Source of the DNA: Blastococcus colisei
Lineage (GTDB): Bacteria > Actinomycetota > Actinomycetes > Mycobacteriales > Geodermatophilaceae
DNA length: 64,000 nucleotides
Assembly: GCF_006717095.1 (NCBI RefSeq)
Contig: NZ_VFQE01000001.1
Coordinates: 3,348,001-3,412,000, forward strand
Direction: 5' to 3'
Shown in pieces: positions 1 to 9,452 of the stretch (position 1 is the first letter of the stretch; each line of letters starts with the position of its first letter). Position numbers and translations under genes: made by a program. The notes under the pieces were generated by a model that was not told the DNA's origin, did no database searches, and saw only the letters and a program-made list of their open reading frames with translations.

Positions 1-198
1 CCACGCGCAACTGGATAGCGTGAGCCTGGAACCATGACGACCAGATGCAGCATGCGCAGTGGGTGGCTGATGGCCGACGGTGCTTCGGCTGATCCTTGAC
101 GCTCTCTCGATGAGGGAGCTGAGCGTGGCAGAGCAGTGCTGGGCTCAAGGGGGCCGACCGATCGCATCGTCGGTCCCCGTCCCCCTACATACTCACTG

Positions 199-942
199 TC
201 AGGCGGCGACCGCGGTGGCGAAGACGCAGATGCCTTCCCCTCGGTCCGCTCGTGCGCGCAGGCCCACGAGGCTCAGCAGCGACAGCTCGATCCGGTGCAC
301 GAGGAGACGGGCGCCGCTGTACTCGGCGCTACCGCCGCGGCGCACCTCGATGCGGTCGAACCTCGCCTGCCGCAGGTGCTCGGTCAGCATCCAGTCCGGG
401 AGGATCGAGATGTGGCCGGGCCGGTGGTAGAGGTCGGGTCCGAAGAGGAACGGGTCGCCGGTCAGCAGCGCCTTCAGCCGCGAGTGCGGATGCCTGACGT
501 TCGGCGTGCTCACCAGCAGCCGGTCGCCCGCCCCGAGCAGTGACCGGATCGACCGCAGCACCTGCCGCGGATTCTCCACGTGCTCGAGGGTCTCGATGCA
601 GACGACCATGTCGAAGGGGCCCCGGGTCTCGTCGGTCCACTCGGGAGCGTTCAGGTCGAGGCGGAAGATCCAGTCGTGCGGAGGATCGAGATCGGTGGGC
701 ACGACGTCGAACCCGGCCTCCCGCAGCCGCAGTGTCAGAGCGCCGCACCCGGCACCGACCTCCAGGATCCGCCCGCCGTCCGGAAGGGCGGCCCGCGCGA
801 GTTCGACGGCGTACTCGTGCACCCCCAGAGCGGCGTGCACGGCGTGCCCCTTGTACGACCGCGTGCTCGCCGTCCGTTGGACTGATTCCTGTACGGGCCG
901 GCTCACGCGCCAAGCATGCATCGGGGGGACCACACCCGGCAT
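199..942 (-). CDS. Class I SAM-dependent methyltransferase
   Basis: A soluble methyltransferase of about 247 residues. The SAM-binding motif I, ILEVGAGCGALTLRL, lies near residue 55 and is followed by the acidic loop PTDLDPP. A FDMVVCIETLEHVENP segment is typical of the UbiG/Methyltransf_11 families, in which the acceptor is often a small molecule or glycan. The frame stays open further upstream, but that part is compositionally random. I place the start at the ATG at 942; the ATG at 921 is a possible alternative. No neighbour suggests a substrate. The fold assignment is firm and the substrate is unknown. Confidence 0.75.
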   Translation of the reverse strand: MPGVVPPMHAWRVSRPVQESVQRTASTRSYKGHAVHAALGVHEYAVELARAALPDGGRILEVGAGCGALTLRLREAGFDVVPTDLDPPHDWIFRLDLNAPEWTDETRGPFDMVVCIETLEHVENPRQVLRSIRSLLGAGDRLLVSTPNVRHPHSRLKALLTGDPFLFGPDLYHRPGHISILPDWMLTEHLRQARFDRIEVRRGGSAEYSGARLLVHRIELSLLSLVGLRARADRGEGICVFATAVAA

Positions 943-1152
943 GTCGGCGTAGATCCGACGAGTCGTCGGCCACGACGGGCCAGAGGCCGCTCCGACCTGG
1001 CCCCCGACAGGCTGCTCCGATCTTGTGCCGATCGCAACGGTGGCCCCGCGACCCGGCACTCGACGAGCGGAGAGGCGCGCCGCAGGGGTGGCCCAGCACG
1101 CGGGCCGGGCCCCCGTGCGAAGCTCGGCAGAACCCCGACGAGAGGTGGTTCT

Positions 1153-1569
1153 GTGCTTTCCGACAGCGTGCTCGCCAGCCGAGTGCAGGCCGTGCTCGAC
1201 ATCCCGCTGCACCGTTTCCTCGGCATGCAGCTGCGCGACGTCTCCGAGCCGTCGGCCGGCATCTGGTTCCCGGTGGCCGAGCCGACGCGGAACCAGGCGA
1301 CGGTGCTGCACGGCGGCGTGGTCTACACGCTGATGGACGTCGCGTCGTTCCTGGCCCTGCTGCCGTCCCTGTCGGACGAGGAGCACGCGGTGACCCACGA
1401 CCTCACCGTGTCCCTGCTCCGGCCCGTCGCCGCCGACGCGCGGGTGGACATCACGGGAACGGTGCTGCGCAGAGGCCGGCAGGTCGCGTTCATGCGCGCG
1501 GAGGCGACGGTGGACGGGCAGGTCGTCGCCGCCGCGCAGGTCACGAAGAGCGTCGTCCGGCTCGGCTGA
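1153..1569 (+). CDS. PaaI-type hotdog-fold thioesterase
   Basis: A 138-residue single-domain hotdog protein. The stretch NQATVLHGGVVYTLMDVAS is the classic PaaI/YdiI active-site helix region, and HDLTVSLLRPV follows where a substrate loop is expected. Family members hydrolyse acyl- or aroyl-CoA thioesters in the cytoplasm. The GTG start at 1153 was chosen because GAGAGGTGG sits just upstream and the protein then has normal family length. The gene converges on the iron dehydrogenase with no gap, and an acyl-CoA ligase lies 2.4 kb away, so a shared acyl-CoA pathway is possible but unproven. Confidence 0.82.
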   Translation: MLSDSVLASRVQAVLDIPLHRFLGMQLRDVSEPSAGIWFPVAEPTRNQATVLHGGVVYTLMDVASFLALLPSLSDEEHAVTHDLTVSLLRPVAADARVDITGTVLRRGRQVAFMRAEATVDGQVVAAAQVTKSVVRLG

Positions 1570-2859
1570 TCACCACAGCGACATCGACCGGCGAAAGATG
1601 CCGGCGATGTCGTCCTCGGTGACGTCACGGGGGCTGGTCGCGAGCAGCCGCTGCTGCTTCATCGTCCCCTCGACCAGGTCGGGGATGTCGTTCTCCCCGA
1701 AGCCCACGGCACCCACACCGTTCGGGATGTCGATGTCGCGCATCAGGTCCACCAGGACCATGGGCAGGAACTCCTCCGCGGCGGTCGGCAGACCCGCGTT
1801 CGGCGCCAGCAGCTGGGCCGCCCGCACGTGCCGCTCCGGGGACGCCTCGAAGGTGAAGCGGAAGGCCTCCGGCGCGGTCAGCGCCACCGACATGCCGTGC
1901 GGGACCATCGGCTCCTCGGCCGGGTAGTCCTTGGGATGGAAGTCCTTGACCTGTCCGGCGATCGGATAGGCGTTGGCGTGCGGGATGTGCACCCCGGCGT
2001 TGCCGAATCCCATGCCGGCGAAGGTCGCGGCCATGGCCATGTCCGATCGCGCCTGCACCTCGTCGCCGTGCCGGACCGCCCGCCGGAACGAGCCGGCCAT
2101 CAGGGTGAGCGCCTTCTCCGACCACATGTCCGAGATCGGGTTCGATCCGCAGTAGGGCACCCGCTGATCAGGGGTCTTCCGGTCGTAGGTCGTGTACCAG
2201 CGGGCGGTGTAGCTCTCCAGCGCGTGGCAGAGGATGTCCATGCCCGAGGCCGCGGTCACCCCGGGCGGCTGCGTGCGGGTGAGATCGGGGTCGATGACGG
2301 CAAGCGTCGGGCGCAGGCGGGCGTGGCTGATCCCCGTCTTCACCCTCGCGGAGATGACGTCCATGATGCAGATCGTCGTGCTCTCCGAGCCGGTGCCCGT
2401 CGTCGTCGGGACGGCGACCAGCGGCTTCAGCGGCTGCGACGGCGCCTCTCCCCTTCCGACCGGCACGTTCACGTAGTCCATGAGCTCACCGGGATTGGTC
2501 GTGAGCAGGTTGATGGCCTTGGCCGTGTCGATGCTCGAGCCACCGCCCACGGCGACGAAGGCGTCCCAGGGACCGGTCGACCGCGCCTCCTCGATGGCGG
2601 CGATCAGGCTGACGTCCGTCGGCTCGACGTGGACGCCGTCGTACACCCGCGCCTCGATGCCGAACCCGGTCATCTGGTCGGCCACCCGCTGCGGGATCCC
2701 GGTCGCCGCCAGGCCCGCGTCGGTGACCACGAGGACCCGCTGGACGCCGTACCGGCTGAGGTCGTAGCCGATCTCGTCCGAGGCCCCGCTTCCGAACTTC
2801 AGCAGCGGCGCGCCATAGGTGAAGACGCTCTCCGGGTTCGCGGGCACGGCGGCGCTCAT
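1570..2859 (-). CDS. Iron-containing alcohol dehydrogenase, hydroxyacid-oxoacid transhydrogenase-like
   Basis: A 429-residue group III (Fe-ADH) enzyme. VGGGSSIDTAKA (nucleotide binding) and PTTTGTGSES are present, followed by metal-ligand histidines in GMDILCHALESYTA, GNAGVHIPHANAYPI and VPHGMSVAL. The insertion around GSNPISDMWSEKAL and the length resemble ADHFE1-type hydroxyacid-oxoacid transhydrogenases, which couple oxidation of 4-hydroxybutyrate-like acids to reduction of 2-oxoglutarate without free NAD. The gene is divergent from the cyclase/ligase pair across a 143-bp region that carries repeats. The family call is strong; the exact substrate is inference. Confidence 0.82.
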   Translation of the reverse strand: MSAAVPANPESVFTYGAPLLKFGSGASDEIGYDLSRYGVQRVLVVTDAGLAATGIPQRVADQMTGFGIEARVYDGVHVEPTDVSLIAAIEEARSTGPWDAFVAVGGGSSIDTAKAINLLTTNPGELMDYVNVPVGRGEAPSQPLKPLVAVPTTTGTGSESTTICIMDVISARVKTGISHARLRPTLAVIDPDLTRTQPPGVTAASGMDILCHALESYTARWYTTYDRKTPDQRVPYCGSNPISDMWSEKALTLMAGSFRRAVRHGDEVQARSDMAMAATFAGMGFGNAGVHIPHANAYPIAGQVKDFHPKDYPAEEPMVPHGMSVALTAPEAFRFTFEASPERHVRAAQLLAPNAGLPTAAEEFLPMVLVDLMRDIDIPNGVGAVGFGENDIPDLVEGTMKQQRLLATSPRDVTEDDIAGIFRRSMSLW

Positions 2860-2901
2860 GGCATCCCTCTCGGCGGTCGGACGGCGGTTCTGCTGCGGTC
2901 A

Positions 2902-2941
2902 GTTGCACCGAATGTTGCACGCGGTTGTGGTCCGCACCACA
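2902..2941. promoter_or_regulatory. Candidate operator in divergent dehydrogenase/cyclase promoter
   Basis: Two direct copies of GTTGCAC (2902-2908 and 2914-2920, 12 bp apart) are followed by the inverted repeat TGTGGT-CCGC-ACCACA (2926-2941). These lie between the two divergent start codons, where a shared regulator would act. The regulator itself is not identified in this window. Confidence 0.4.
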
Positions 2942-3002
2942 CCGGGGAGATAGTCCGGGGACGCATTCCGCTGCCTGACCGAGCCCATCCCTGGAGGCCC
3001 CC

Positions 3003-3971
3003 GTGACCGACTCCCCCGCGACTGCTCCGGCCCTCGGCGAGCTCCTCAAGGACGCTCCGACGAACTGGGGCAAGTGGGGGCCCGACGACGAGATCGGCGC
3101 GCTCAACTACCTGGGCCCGGAGCAGGTGCTGGCCGCGGTGCAGTTGGTCAGCGCGGGCAAGGTCTTCACCCTGCAGCGGCTGATCGGCGACCCGAAGGGC
3201 GATCCGGTCTGGCCCGGCCGCACCCCGGCCGAGCGCACGCAGATCCTCGATGAGAGCGACTGGGACGAGGGCGGCAAGGGGGCGGCCTACCCGGGCGGGC
3301 TGCACTACGCCGACGACAAGATCAACGCCTTCCTGCAGGGCTCGACGCAGTACGACGGGCTCGGCCACGTCTGGTACGACGGCCAGATCTGGAACGGCTA
3401 CGACGCCCGGACCACCGTCGGCGGGCTGGACAAGGCCAGCGTGGAGCCGATCGCCCAGCGCGGCGTCGTCGGCCGGGCCGTCCTCCTCGACATGGCCCGC
3501 TTCCGCGGCAAGGAGAACCTCGACAAGGCCGAGACCTACACCCACGAGGACCTCATGGCGTGCGCGGAGGCGCAGGGCACCCCCATCCAGAAGCGCGACA
3601 TCCTGATCATCCGGACGAACTTCCTGCGGTTGTTCTTCGAACAGGGTGATGCCTTCTACGAAGGGTTCAACGAGCCGGGCCTGGTCTACAGCCCCGAGCT
3701 CGTCCAGTGGTTCCAGAACATGGAGATCCCGAACCTGGTCACCGACACCATCGCCAACGAGGTCACCTTCGACCCGAACAACGGCGTCGCCCTCGTGCTG
3801 CACAACGCCCTGATGCGCAATCTGGGCGTCACGCTGACCGAGATCACCGATCTGGAGGAGCTCGCTGCCGACTGCGCCGAGGACGGCCGGTACGCATTCC
3901 TCTACGTCGCGGCGCCGCTGAAGGTCTCGAAGGCCAGCGGCTCGCCGGTCAACCCCGTCGTCATCAAGTAG
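3003..3971 (+). CDS. Cyclase-family metal-dependent hydrolase
   Basis: A 322-residue member of the kynurenine-formamidase/isatin-hydrolase (cyclase, PF04199) superfamily, of the long type. It keeps the WGPDDEIGALNYL N-terminal block. Where short members have the HGTHxDxxxH metal motif, this one reads GSTQYDGLGHVW, a variation I associate with the long branch. Such enzymes hydrolyse amide or lactone-like bonds. The GTG start at 3003 follows GGAGGCCCCC. The stop lies 8 bp before the acyl-CoA ligase start, so the two genes are probably one operon. Confidence 0.75.
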   Translation: MTDSPATAPALGELLKDAPTNWGKWGPDDEIGALNYLGPEQVLAAVQLVSAGKVFTLQRLIGDPKGDPVWPGRTPAERTQILDESDWDEGGKGAAYPGGLHYADDKINAFLQGSTQYDGLGHVWYDGQIWNGYDARTTVGGLDKASVEPIAQRGVVGRAVLLDMARFRGKENLDKAETYTHEDLMACAEAQGTPIQKRDILIIRTNFLRLFFEQGDAFYEGFNEPGLVYSPELVQWFQNMEIPNLVTDTIANEVTFDPNNGVALVLHNALMRNLGVTLTEITDLEELAADCAEDGRYAFLYVAAPLKVSKASGSPVNPVVIK

Positions 3972-3979
3972 CCGCACCC

Positions 3980-5629
3980 ATGAGCGCCTACGACGAGCGT
4001 CCGTGGCTGGCCCTCTACGGCGACCAGCCCGCCGACTACGACATCGAGTTCGACGACGCCCTGAGCATGTTCCGGGCCGGCGTGGCGAAGGACCCCTCCG
4101 CCGTCGCGCTGCGGTACTTCGACGGCGTCCTCACCCGCCAGGAGCTCGACGAGCTCAGCGACGGGCTGGCCGCCGGCCTGCTCGCCAACGGGTTCGCGCC
4201 CGGCGACCGGCTGGCCGTCTACCTGCAGAACGTCCCGCAGTTCGTCATCTCGATGGTGGCGGCCTGGAAGGCCGGCGGCGTCATGGTGTCGATCAACCCG
4301 ATGAGCCGCACGCGCGAGCTGTCCTACCTGCTGAAGGACTCCGGTGCCACGGTCCTGGTGTCCCTGGAGTCGCTGTACGGGGAGGTCGCGAAGGACGTCG
4401 TCCCGGACACCGACGTGCGCCTGGTGCTCACCACCAGCGAGCTGGAGTTCCAGAGCCGGAACGACGAGCGGTTGTTCGCCGGCACGAGCCGGCAGCGCCA
4501 CGAGGGGACGACGGACTTCAGCGAGTTCGCCGCCGCGCACGGAGGGACGGTCCCACCGCCGGTGGAGCTGGGCCCGGACGACGTCGCGTTCCTGACGTAC
4601 ACCTCCGGGACGACGGGTGTGCCCAAGGGCGCGATGAACACCCACCGCAACGTCGTCTTCACCGCGCAGGTCTACCGCGACTGGGTGCACGCCGGCCGGG
4701 ACGGCGCGATCTTCGGGATCGCACCGCTGTTCCACATCACCGGGCTGATCGGGCACATCGCGGTGAGCCTGCTGGTGCCGGCGCCGCTGGTCCTCGCCTA
4801 CCGGTTCGAACCGCAGGTCGTGCTCGACGCGTTCGCCGAGCACCGGCCCACGTTCACCATCGGCGCGATCACGGCCTTCAGTGCCCTGCTGAACGCGCCG
4901 GGGTTCAGCAAGGACCACTTCGACTCGTTCACGTCGATCTACTCGGGCGGCGCGGCGATCTCTCCCACCGCCGAGCAGGGCTTCCTGAAGGCGACCGGCA
5001 CGCAGGTGCACAACGCCTACGGCCTGACCGAGACCACCTCCCCCATGACGGTCACGCCGTTCGGCTCGCCGTCCCCCGTGGACCCGACGTCGGGGGCGCT
5101 GTCGGTCGGCGTCCCGGCGCCGAACACGATCGTCCGCATCCAGGACGACGACGGCAACGACCTGCCGCTGGGCGAGATCGGCGAGATCGTCGCCGACGGG
5201 CCGCAGGTCGTCGCCGGGTACTGGGGCAAGCCGGAGGAGACCGCCGCCAACCTGCCCGGCGGTGCGCTCAAGAGCGGCGACGTGGGCTTCATGAACCCCG
5301 AGGGCTGGGTGTTCATCGTCGACCGCAAGAAGGACATGATCAACGCGTCGGGCTACAAGGTGTGGCCGCGGGAGGTCGAGGACGTCCTGGCCGAACACCC
5401 GGCGGTCCGGGAGTCGGCGGTGGTGGGCGTCCCGGACGAGAAGCGCGGCGAGACGGTGAAGGCCTTCGTCAGCCTGAAGTCCGGCGCCACGGTCACCGAG
5501 GACGAGCTGATCGCGCACTGCAAGGAGCGCATGGCCGCCTACAAGTACCCGCGCAGCGTGGTCCTCGTGGACGAGCTGCCGAAGACGGTCACGGGCAAGA
5601 TCCTCCGCCGCGAGCTGCGCGACGGGTAG
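3980..5629 (+). CDS. Acyl-CoA synthetase (AMP-forming)
   Basis: A 549-residue ANL-superfamily ligase that activates a carboxylate through an acyl-adenylate and transfers it to CoA. All core motifs are present: the P-loop-like TYTSGTTGVPKGAM near residue 208, NAYGLTETTSP, GYWGKPEETA, the KSGDVGFM block, the hinge VDRKKDMINASGYKVWP, and the C-terminal lysine in PKTVTGKILRREL. The sequence does not fix the chain length or aromatic nature of the substrate. It follows the cyclase-family hydrolase closely, which suggests activation of that enzyme's product. Confidence 0.88.
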   Translation: MSAYDERPWLALYGDQPADYDIEFDDALSMFRAGVAKDPSAVALRYFDGVLTRQELDELSDGLAAGLLANGFAPGDRLAVYLQNVPQFVISMVAAWKAGGVMVSINPMSRTRELSYLLKDSGATVLVSLESLYGEVAKDVVPDTDVRLVLTTSELEFQSRNDERLFAGTSRQRHEGTTDFSEFAAAHGGTVPPPVELGPDDVAFLTYTSGTTGVPKGAMNTHRNVVFTAQVYRDWVHAGRDGAIFGIAPLFHITGLIGHIAVSLLVPAPLVLAYRFEPQVVLDAFAEHRPTFTIGAITAFSALLNAPGFSKDHFDSFTSIYSGGAAISPTAEQGFLKATGTQVHNAYGLTETTSPMTVTPFGSPSPVDPTSGALSVGVPAPNTIVRIQDDDGNDLPLGEIGEIVADGPQVVAGYWGKPEETAANLPGGALKSGDVGFMNPEGWVFIVDRKKDMINASGYKVWPREVEDVLAEHPAVRESAVVGVPDEKRGETVKAFVSLKSGATVTEDELIAHCKERMAAYKYPRSVVLVDELPKTVTGKILRRELRDG

Positions 5630-5640
5630 CCGACGAGGCG

Positions 5641-6912
5641 TCAGCCCTTGAGCAGCTCCACCAGCTTCGGCAGCTGACCGGTCGCCACGAGGGCCACGAC
5701 GACGCCGACGACCAGCAGCACCTTGACCGCCGGCCAGTACCGCACCACCGACTCGCTGGCCCCCTCCAGGAGGAGCCGGGTGCGGCTGGGCACCCTGTGC
5801 TCCGGCTGCTCCTGCACGGGGAAGACGGTGTTCACGGTGTCCAGCGTGCGGGCCAGGTCGTCGGTGAACACCAGCGCGACAGCGGCCCGCACGGCGTCCG
5901 TCAGCTGCTCCTGCGCCGCCCCCCCGAGGTGCGCGGTCACCGCCGCCTCCCGCAGCCGGCCGGACACGCCCACCGCCACGAGCGCGAGCTGCCCGTACTG
6001 CTCCCCCGTCAGCCGGTGGCGGAAGCGGGGGATGCACCGACGCAGGGCACCGGCCGCGGCGAACGCCGCCCGGTGCCGCGGGCTCCGCCAACGGGCCGGT
6101 CCGCCGCGCAGCCGCGTAAGTACCTCAGGTTTTGTGTCCTCGGCCCTCGGCGGGGGCGACAGATCCTCGTCGTCCTCCTCGTCCGGCCGACCCGATCGCC
6201 TCAGGACCTCGATGGCGTGTTCGGCCAGGTACCAGTCGGGCCGCCACAGCATCGTGCCGACGACGACGAGGCCGACAGCGACGACGGTCGAGAGCAGGCC
6301 CGCGACCGACTCGGTGAGCCGCAGCTGGGTCACCTCGTCGTCCTGCGCACCGGCGACCGCCGCGCGGCCGATGTCCCACACGAACGGGAGGAGGACCAGC
6401 AGCAGAGCGACCACGGCTGCGCTGAGTACGAGCCGCGCCTGCCAGGCAGCGAAGGCGACGGCGCGGGGGACCCGCTGCTGCCAGCAGGGTTCCAGCCACG
6501 CCCCCCACTGCTTCTCGCAGGTTAGAACGTCCTGCCGCCGGCGGATCCACCGCGCGGACGTGACCCCGATGACCACGGGTAGCAGCGCGACCCCCACGAC
6601 GACGCCGAGGAGCAGCACGGCTCGGTGGTACGACCACTCGCCGGCCTCCTCCCCCGGGATGCCGGCCGCCCCGGCCGTGACGGCAGCGCCGAGGAGGAGC
6701 GAGATGACGCCCAGGGCGCCCGTCAGCAGCAGCGCCACCGTGGTCCTGGTCCACCGGCCCGCGCGCCGCCAGCGCCCCTTCCCCTCGCCCTTGGCCAGGG
6801 AGGCCCAGACGTAGGAGCTCATCGACCCGCGCAGGGCCGCGGCGGAGGCGAGCACGCCGACGTCGACCGCCACGGCGTAGACAAGGGCCACGTCGGTGGA
6901 CGACGATGCCAC
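5641..6912 (-). CDS. Multi-pass membrane protein of unknown function
   Basis: A 423-residue protein with about five hydrophobic segments in the N-terminal half (near residues 8-26, 48-72, 88-110, 150-175 and 195-220). A charged cytoplasmic linker rich in D/E and P follows, then a soluble region of roughly 150 residues, and a last hydrophobic segment before the C-terminus. The GTG start at 6912 is preceded by GGGGAGGTTG. I do not recognise the family. The gene converges on the acyl-CoA ligase. Confidence 0.6.
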   Translation of the reverse strand: MASSSTDVALVYAVAVDVGVLASAAALRGSMSSYVWASLAKGEGKGRWRRAGRWTRTTVALLLTGALGVISLLLGAAVTAGAAGIPGEEAGEWSYHRAVLLLGVVVGVALLPVVIGVTSARWIRRRQDVLTCEKQWGAWLEPCWQQRVPRAVAFAAWQARLVLSAAVVALLLVLLPFVWDIGRAAVAGAQDDEVTQLRLTESVAGLLSTVVAVGLVVVGTMLWRPDWYLAEHAIEVLRRSGRPDEEDDEDLSPPPRAEDTKPEVLTRLRGGPARWRSPRHRAAFAAAGALRRCIPRFRHRLTGEQYGQLALVAVGVSGRLREAAVTAHLGGAAQEQLTDAVRAAVALVFTDDLARTLDTVNTVFPVQEQPEHRVPSRTRLLLEGASESVVRYWPAVKVLLVVGVVVALVATGQLPKLVELLKG

Positions 6913-7015
6913 CCAACCTCCCCCTGGTCGCGCTTCGACCTTCCCACGACCGGGCTGACGGCGCGACGGGTCGCGCCGACCGGCAGGCCACCGCCGGCTG
7001 CGGCAGGCTCGCCCC

Positions 7016-7141
7016 ATGACGACGCCCGGGTCCGAGACCCCGCAGCCGCGCGACATCGCACTCGAGCAGGAGACCCCGGAGCTGGAGGCCGACCTGGAGG
7101 CGCAGAGCGAGCCGGAGAGGGGATCCCCGGACGAGTCTTGA
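7016..7141 (+). CDS. Possible small acidic protein (41 aa)
   Basis: An ATG-initiated frame of 41 codons encoding a very acidic, glutamate/proline-rich peptide with no hydrophobic core. It lies alone between the divergent membrane protein and the protein kinase, 26 bp upstream of the kinase start. No strong ribosome-binding site is visible. It could be a disordered small protein or a chance frame in GC-rich DNA. Confidence 0.3.
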   Translation: MTTPGSETPQPRDIALEQETPELEADLEAQSEPERGSPDES

Positions 7142-7167
7142 GCAGGTCGCCGGGGTATCCGCCGTCC

Positions 7168-8355
7168 ATGAGCGCTGACACCGGTCGCGGGAACCGCGTG
7201 CTCGCGGGCCGGTACGCCCTGGCCGGCCTCCTCGGCCGGGGCGGCATGGGCACCGTCTGGCTGGCGACCGACCAGGTTCTCGGGCGTCAGGTGGCGGTCA
7301 AGGAGCTCACCTTCTCCGTCGAGCTGACCGACGAGGAGCGCGGCATCCTGCGGGAGCGCACGATGCGCGAGGCCCGCGCCGCCGCCCGGCTGGACCATCC
7401 GCACGTGACCACCGTGTACGACGTCGTCGAGGAGGACGGCAAGCCCTGGCTGGTGATGAAGCACGTCTCCGCCCGGAGCCTCCAGGAGGTCCTGGAGGAG
7501 CGGGGGCCGCTCCCGCCGGCCGCGGTCGCCCGCATCGGCCTGGACCTGCTCGAGGCGCTCGACGCCGCGCACGCCATCGGCATCGTCCACCGTGACGTCA
7601 AGCCGGCCAACGTGCTCGTCGACGCCGCCGGCCGCGCCTGCCTCACCGACTTCGGCATCGCCACCACCACCGGCGACTCCAGCCTGACCACGCAGGGTGC
7701 ACTGATCGGCTCCCCTGCCTACATGGCCCCCGAGCGGGCCAACGGCTCGACCCCGGGGCCACCGGTCGACCTCTGGTCGCTGGGCGCCACGCTCTACACC
7801 GCGGTGGAGGGGCGCCCGCCGTTCGACCGGGGTGAGGCGATGGCGACGCTCCTGGCCGTCGTGTCCGAGCATCCCGCCCCCATGCTGCGGGCAGGACCGC
7901 TGGAGCCGGTGCTCCGCGACCTGCTCACCAAGGAGCCGGCCCGGCGCGGCACCACTGGTTCCGTCCGGCCCCAGCTCCAGGCGGTCGCCACCGGCCGGGC
8001 GGCCGCGCCGGCCGACGCCCCCGCTCCGCCGCCACCGGTCCCCGGCCCGGTGCCGGGCAACTCGATGACACGGATCGAGGGTGACGACCTGCGCGCAGTG
8101 GCGTCGGCCTCCCGGGCCCTGCTGGGCTCCGTGGCCCGCGACGCCCGCGACCACGCCCGGGTCCTGGCCGACCGACGGCGGGAACGCAAGGCCTCGGAGC
8201 GCCCGGCGGCCGGCCGGCCGGTGGCGGGACCGCGCCCGCGGCACCGTCGGTTCCGGCGGTGGGTGGTCATCCCGGTTCTCACGACCGTCGTCCTGGTCCT
8301 GGTCCTGCTGGTCGGTGCCGGTCTCGCCCTCGCCGCGCTCCTCGACCTGTTCTGA
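7168..8355 (+). CDS. Serine/threonine protein kinase (PknB-like) with C-terminal anchor
   Basis: A 395-residue Hanks-type kinase. The glycine loop LLGRGGMGTVW, the catalytic lysine in VAVKEL, HRDVKPANVL, the DFG in LTDFGIA and the APE-like MAPERANG are all present within about the first 260 residues. A proline/alanine linker and a basic stretch follow, then a single hydrophobic segment at the C-terminus (about residues 368-392). The N-terminal kinase therefore faces the cytoplasm, and there are essentially no extracytoplasmic sensor domains. The gene converges on the potassium channel with only 4 bp between stops. Confidence 0.9.
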   Translation: MSADTGRGNRVLAGRYALAGLLGRGGMGTVWLATDQVLGRQVAVKELTFSVELTDEERGILRERTMREARAAARLDHPHVTTVYDVVEEDGKPWLVMKHVSARSLQEVLEERGPLPPAAVARIGLDLLEALDAAHAIGIVHRDVKPANVLVDAAGRACLTDFGIATTTGDSSLTTQGALIGSPAYMAPERANGSTPGPPVDLWSLGATLYTAVEGRPPFDRGEAMATLLAVVSEHPAPMLRAGPLEPVLRDLLTKEPARRGTTGSVRPQLQAVATGRAAAPADAPAPPPPVPGPVPGNSMTRIEGDDLRAVASASRALLGSVARDARDHARVLADRRRERKASERPAAGRPVAGPRPRHRRFRRWVVIPVLTTVVLVLVLLVGAGLALAALLDLF

Positions 8356-8359
8356 CCAC

Positions 8360-9391
8360 TCAGCGCCGGCCGGCGAGCCGCGCGTCGTCGATCCGCTGTC
8401 CCGCGACGTAGTAGAGCGTCGCGCCTTCCGGGACCGGGGTCTCCCAGGGCGGGCTCACCACGAGGTCGTCGCTCTCGCGAACCGCCAGCACCGTTGCCCC
8501 GAAGGTGCGGCCGAAGTGGGCCTGGCAGTCGCCGAACGTCCGGTGCGGAAAACCGGCGGGCACCCGCATCGAGTAGGTGTTGCCGCGCCCGGCGCTGCTC
8601 ATCAGCTCGTTGTAGATCTGGGTGATGCCCGGATCGGTGGCCTCCTCGGTCAGCAGGAAGGGCATGTGCCACTGGACGACCTGCACGCCGGGGTTCACGT
8701 AGCGCAGGCTGTCCCGGCGGCCCAGGTCGCGCACGGCAGCGACCAGGTGCACGTCGGGGTGGGCGTGGTCGACGGCCACCGCGATCGCCAGGGTCTCGTT
8801 GTCGTCCCGCCCGTCGATGACCACCGTCCGCGCGTCCCGGACGCAGGCCCGGTTCATCACGTCCTCGTGGCTCAGGTCGCCGCGGACGAAGTGCACCGCC
8901 GGCCGGTCGGGCAGCGGATTCTCCGGGACGTCGTCCCAGGCGCAGAGCGCCACCTGGCAGCGGCCCTCGGCGGTCAGCTCGGCGACGATCCGCTCGGTGC
9001 GCCCCGGCCAGTAGCCGAGCAGGACGACGTGGTCGGACAGGTCCAGGGGAACCACACCTCTCAGTCGCCGGCCCCGGATCGACTGCAGGGCACCGGCCAG
9101 CTGGGTGAACAGGAGCGTGAGCGTGACGATGCCGCCGACGATCACGTAGGCACCGACGATCCGGCCGCCGATCGACGCGGGGAAGACGTCGCCGTACCCG
9201 ACGGTCGCCGACGTGACGAGGAAGTACCACCAGTAGGTGCCGGGGCGGGCGATCTCGCTGCCCGCCGGCTCGACCAGCGCCATCGCCAGCCAGCTGGAGC
9301 CGAAGACGAACACGGCGACGGCCAGCGGCAGCCGCCATCCGGTCAGGCGCAGGCGCACGAACCGCGACAGGCGGTAGATCAGGAACGGCAC
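8360..9391 (-). CDS. Two-TM potassium channel with RCK (TrkA-N) domains
   Basis: A 343-residue channel. A first hydrophobic segment lies near residues 20-40, followed by the selectivity filter TSATVGYGDVFP near residue 66 and a second segment around residues 78-100. The cytoplasmic part starts with a Rossmann-like stretch, LSDHVVLLGYWPGRTERIV, and continues through a ligand-binding RCK module to the C-terminus. It probably gates K+ flux in response to nucleotide or ions. The start is the GTG at 9391. It lies upstream of and in the same direction as the potassium-channel/kinase boundary, with no obvious operon partner. Confidence 0.88.
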   Translation of the reverse strand: MPFLIYRLSRFVRLRLTGWRLPLAVAVFVFGSSWLAMALVEPAGSEIARPGTYWWYFLVTSATVGYGDVFPASIGGRIVGAYVIVGGIVTLTLLFTQLAGALQSIRGRRLRGVVPLDLSDHVVLLGYWPGRTERIVAELTAEGRCQVALCAWDDVPENPLPDRPAVHFVRGDLSHEDVMNRACVRDARTVVIDGRDDNETLAIAVAVDHAHPDVHLVAAVRDLGRRDSLRYVNPGVQVVQWHMPFLLTEEATDPGITQIYNELMSSAGRGNTYSMRVPAGFPHRTFGDCQAHFGRTFGATVLAVRESDDLVVSPPWETPVPEGATLYYVAGQRIDDARLAGRR

Positions 9392-9452
9392 CGCGCACTC
9401 CCACGTCGTCCGGACGGACAGCGCAAGTTACCGCTTCCTCGCCTGCGCCTCC

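Noticed and set aside
3902-6091. A 729-codon minus-strand frame over the CoA ligase gene
   Set aside because: It lies antisense to a ligase with every expected motif, and its translation is low-complexity R/G/D/V-rich sequence typical of shadows in GC-rich DNA.
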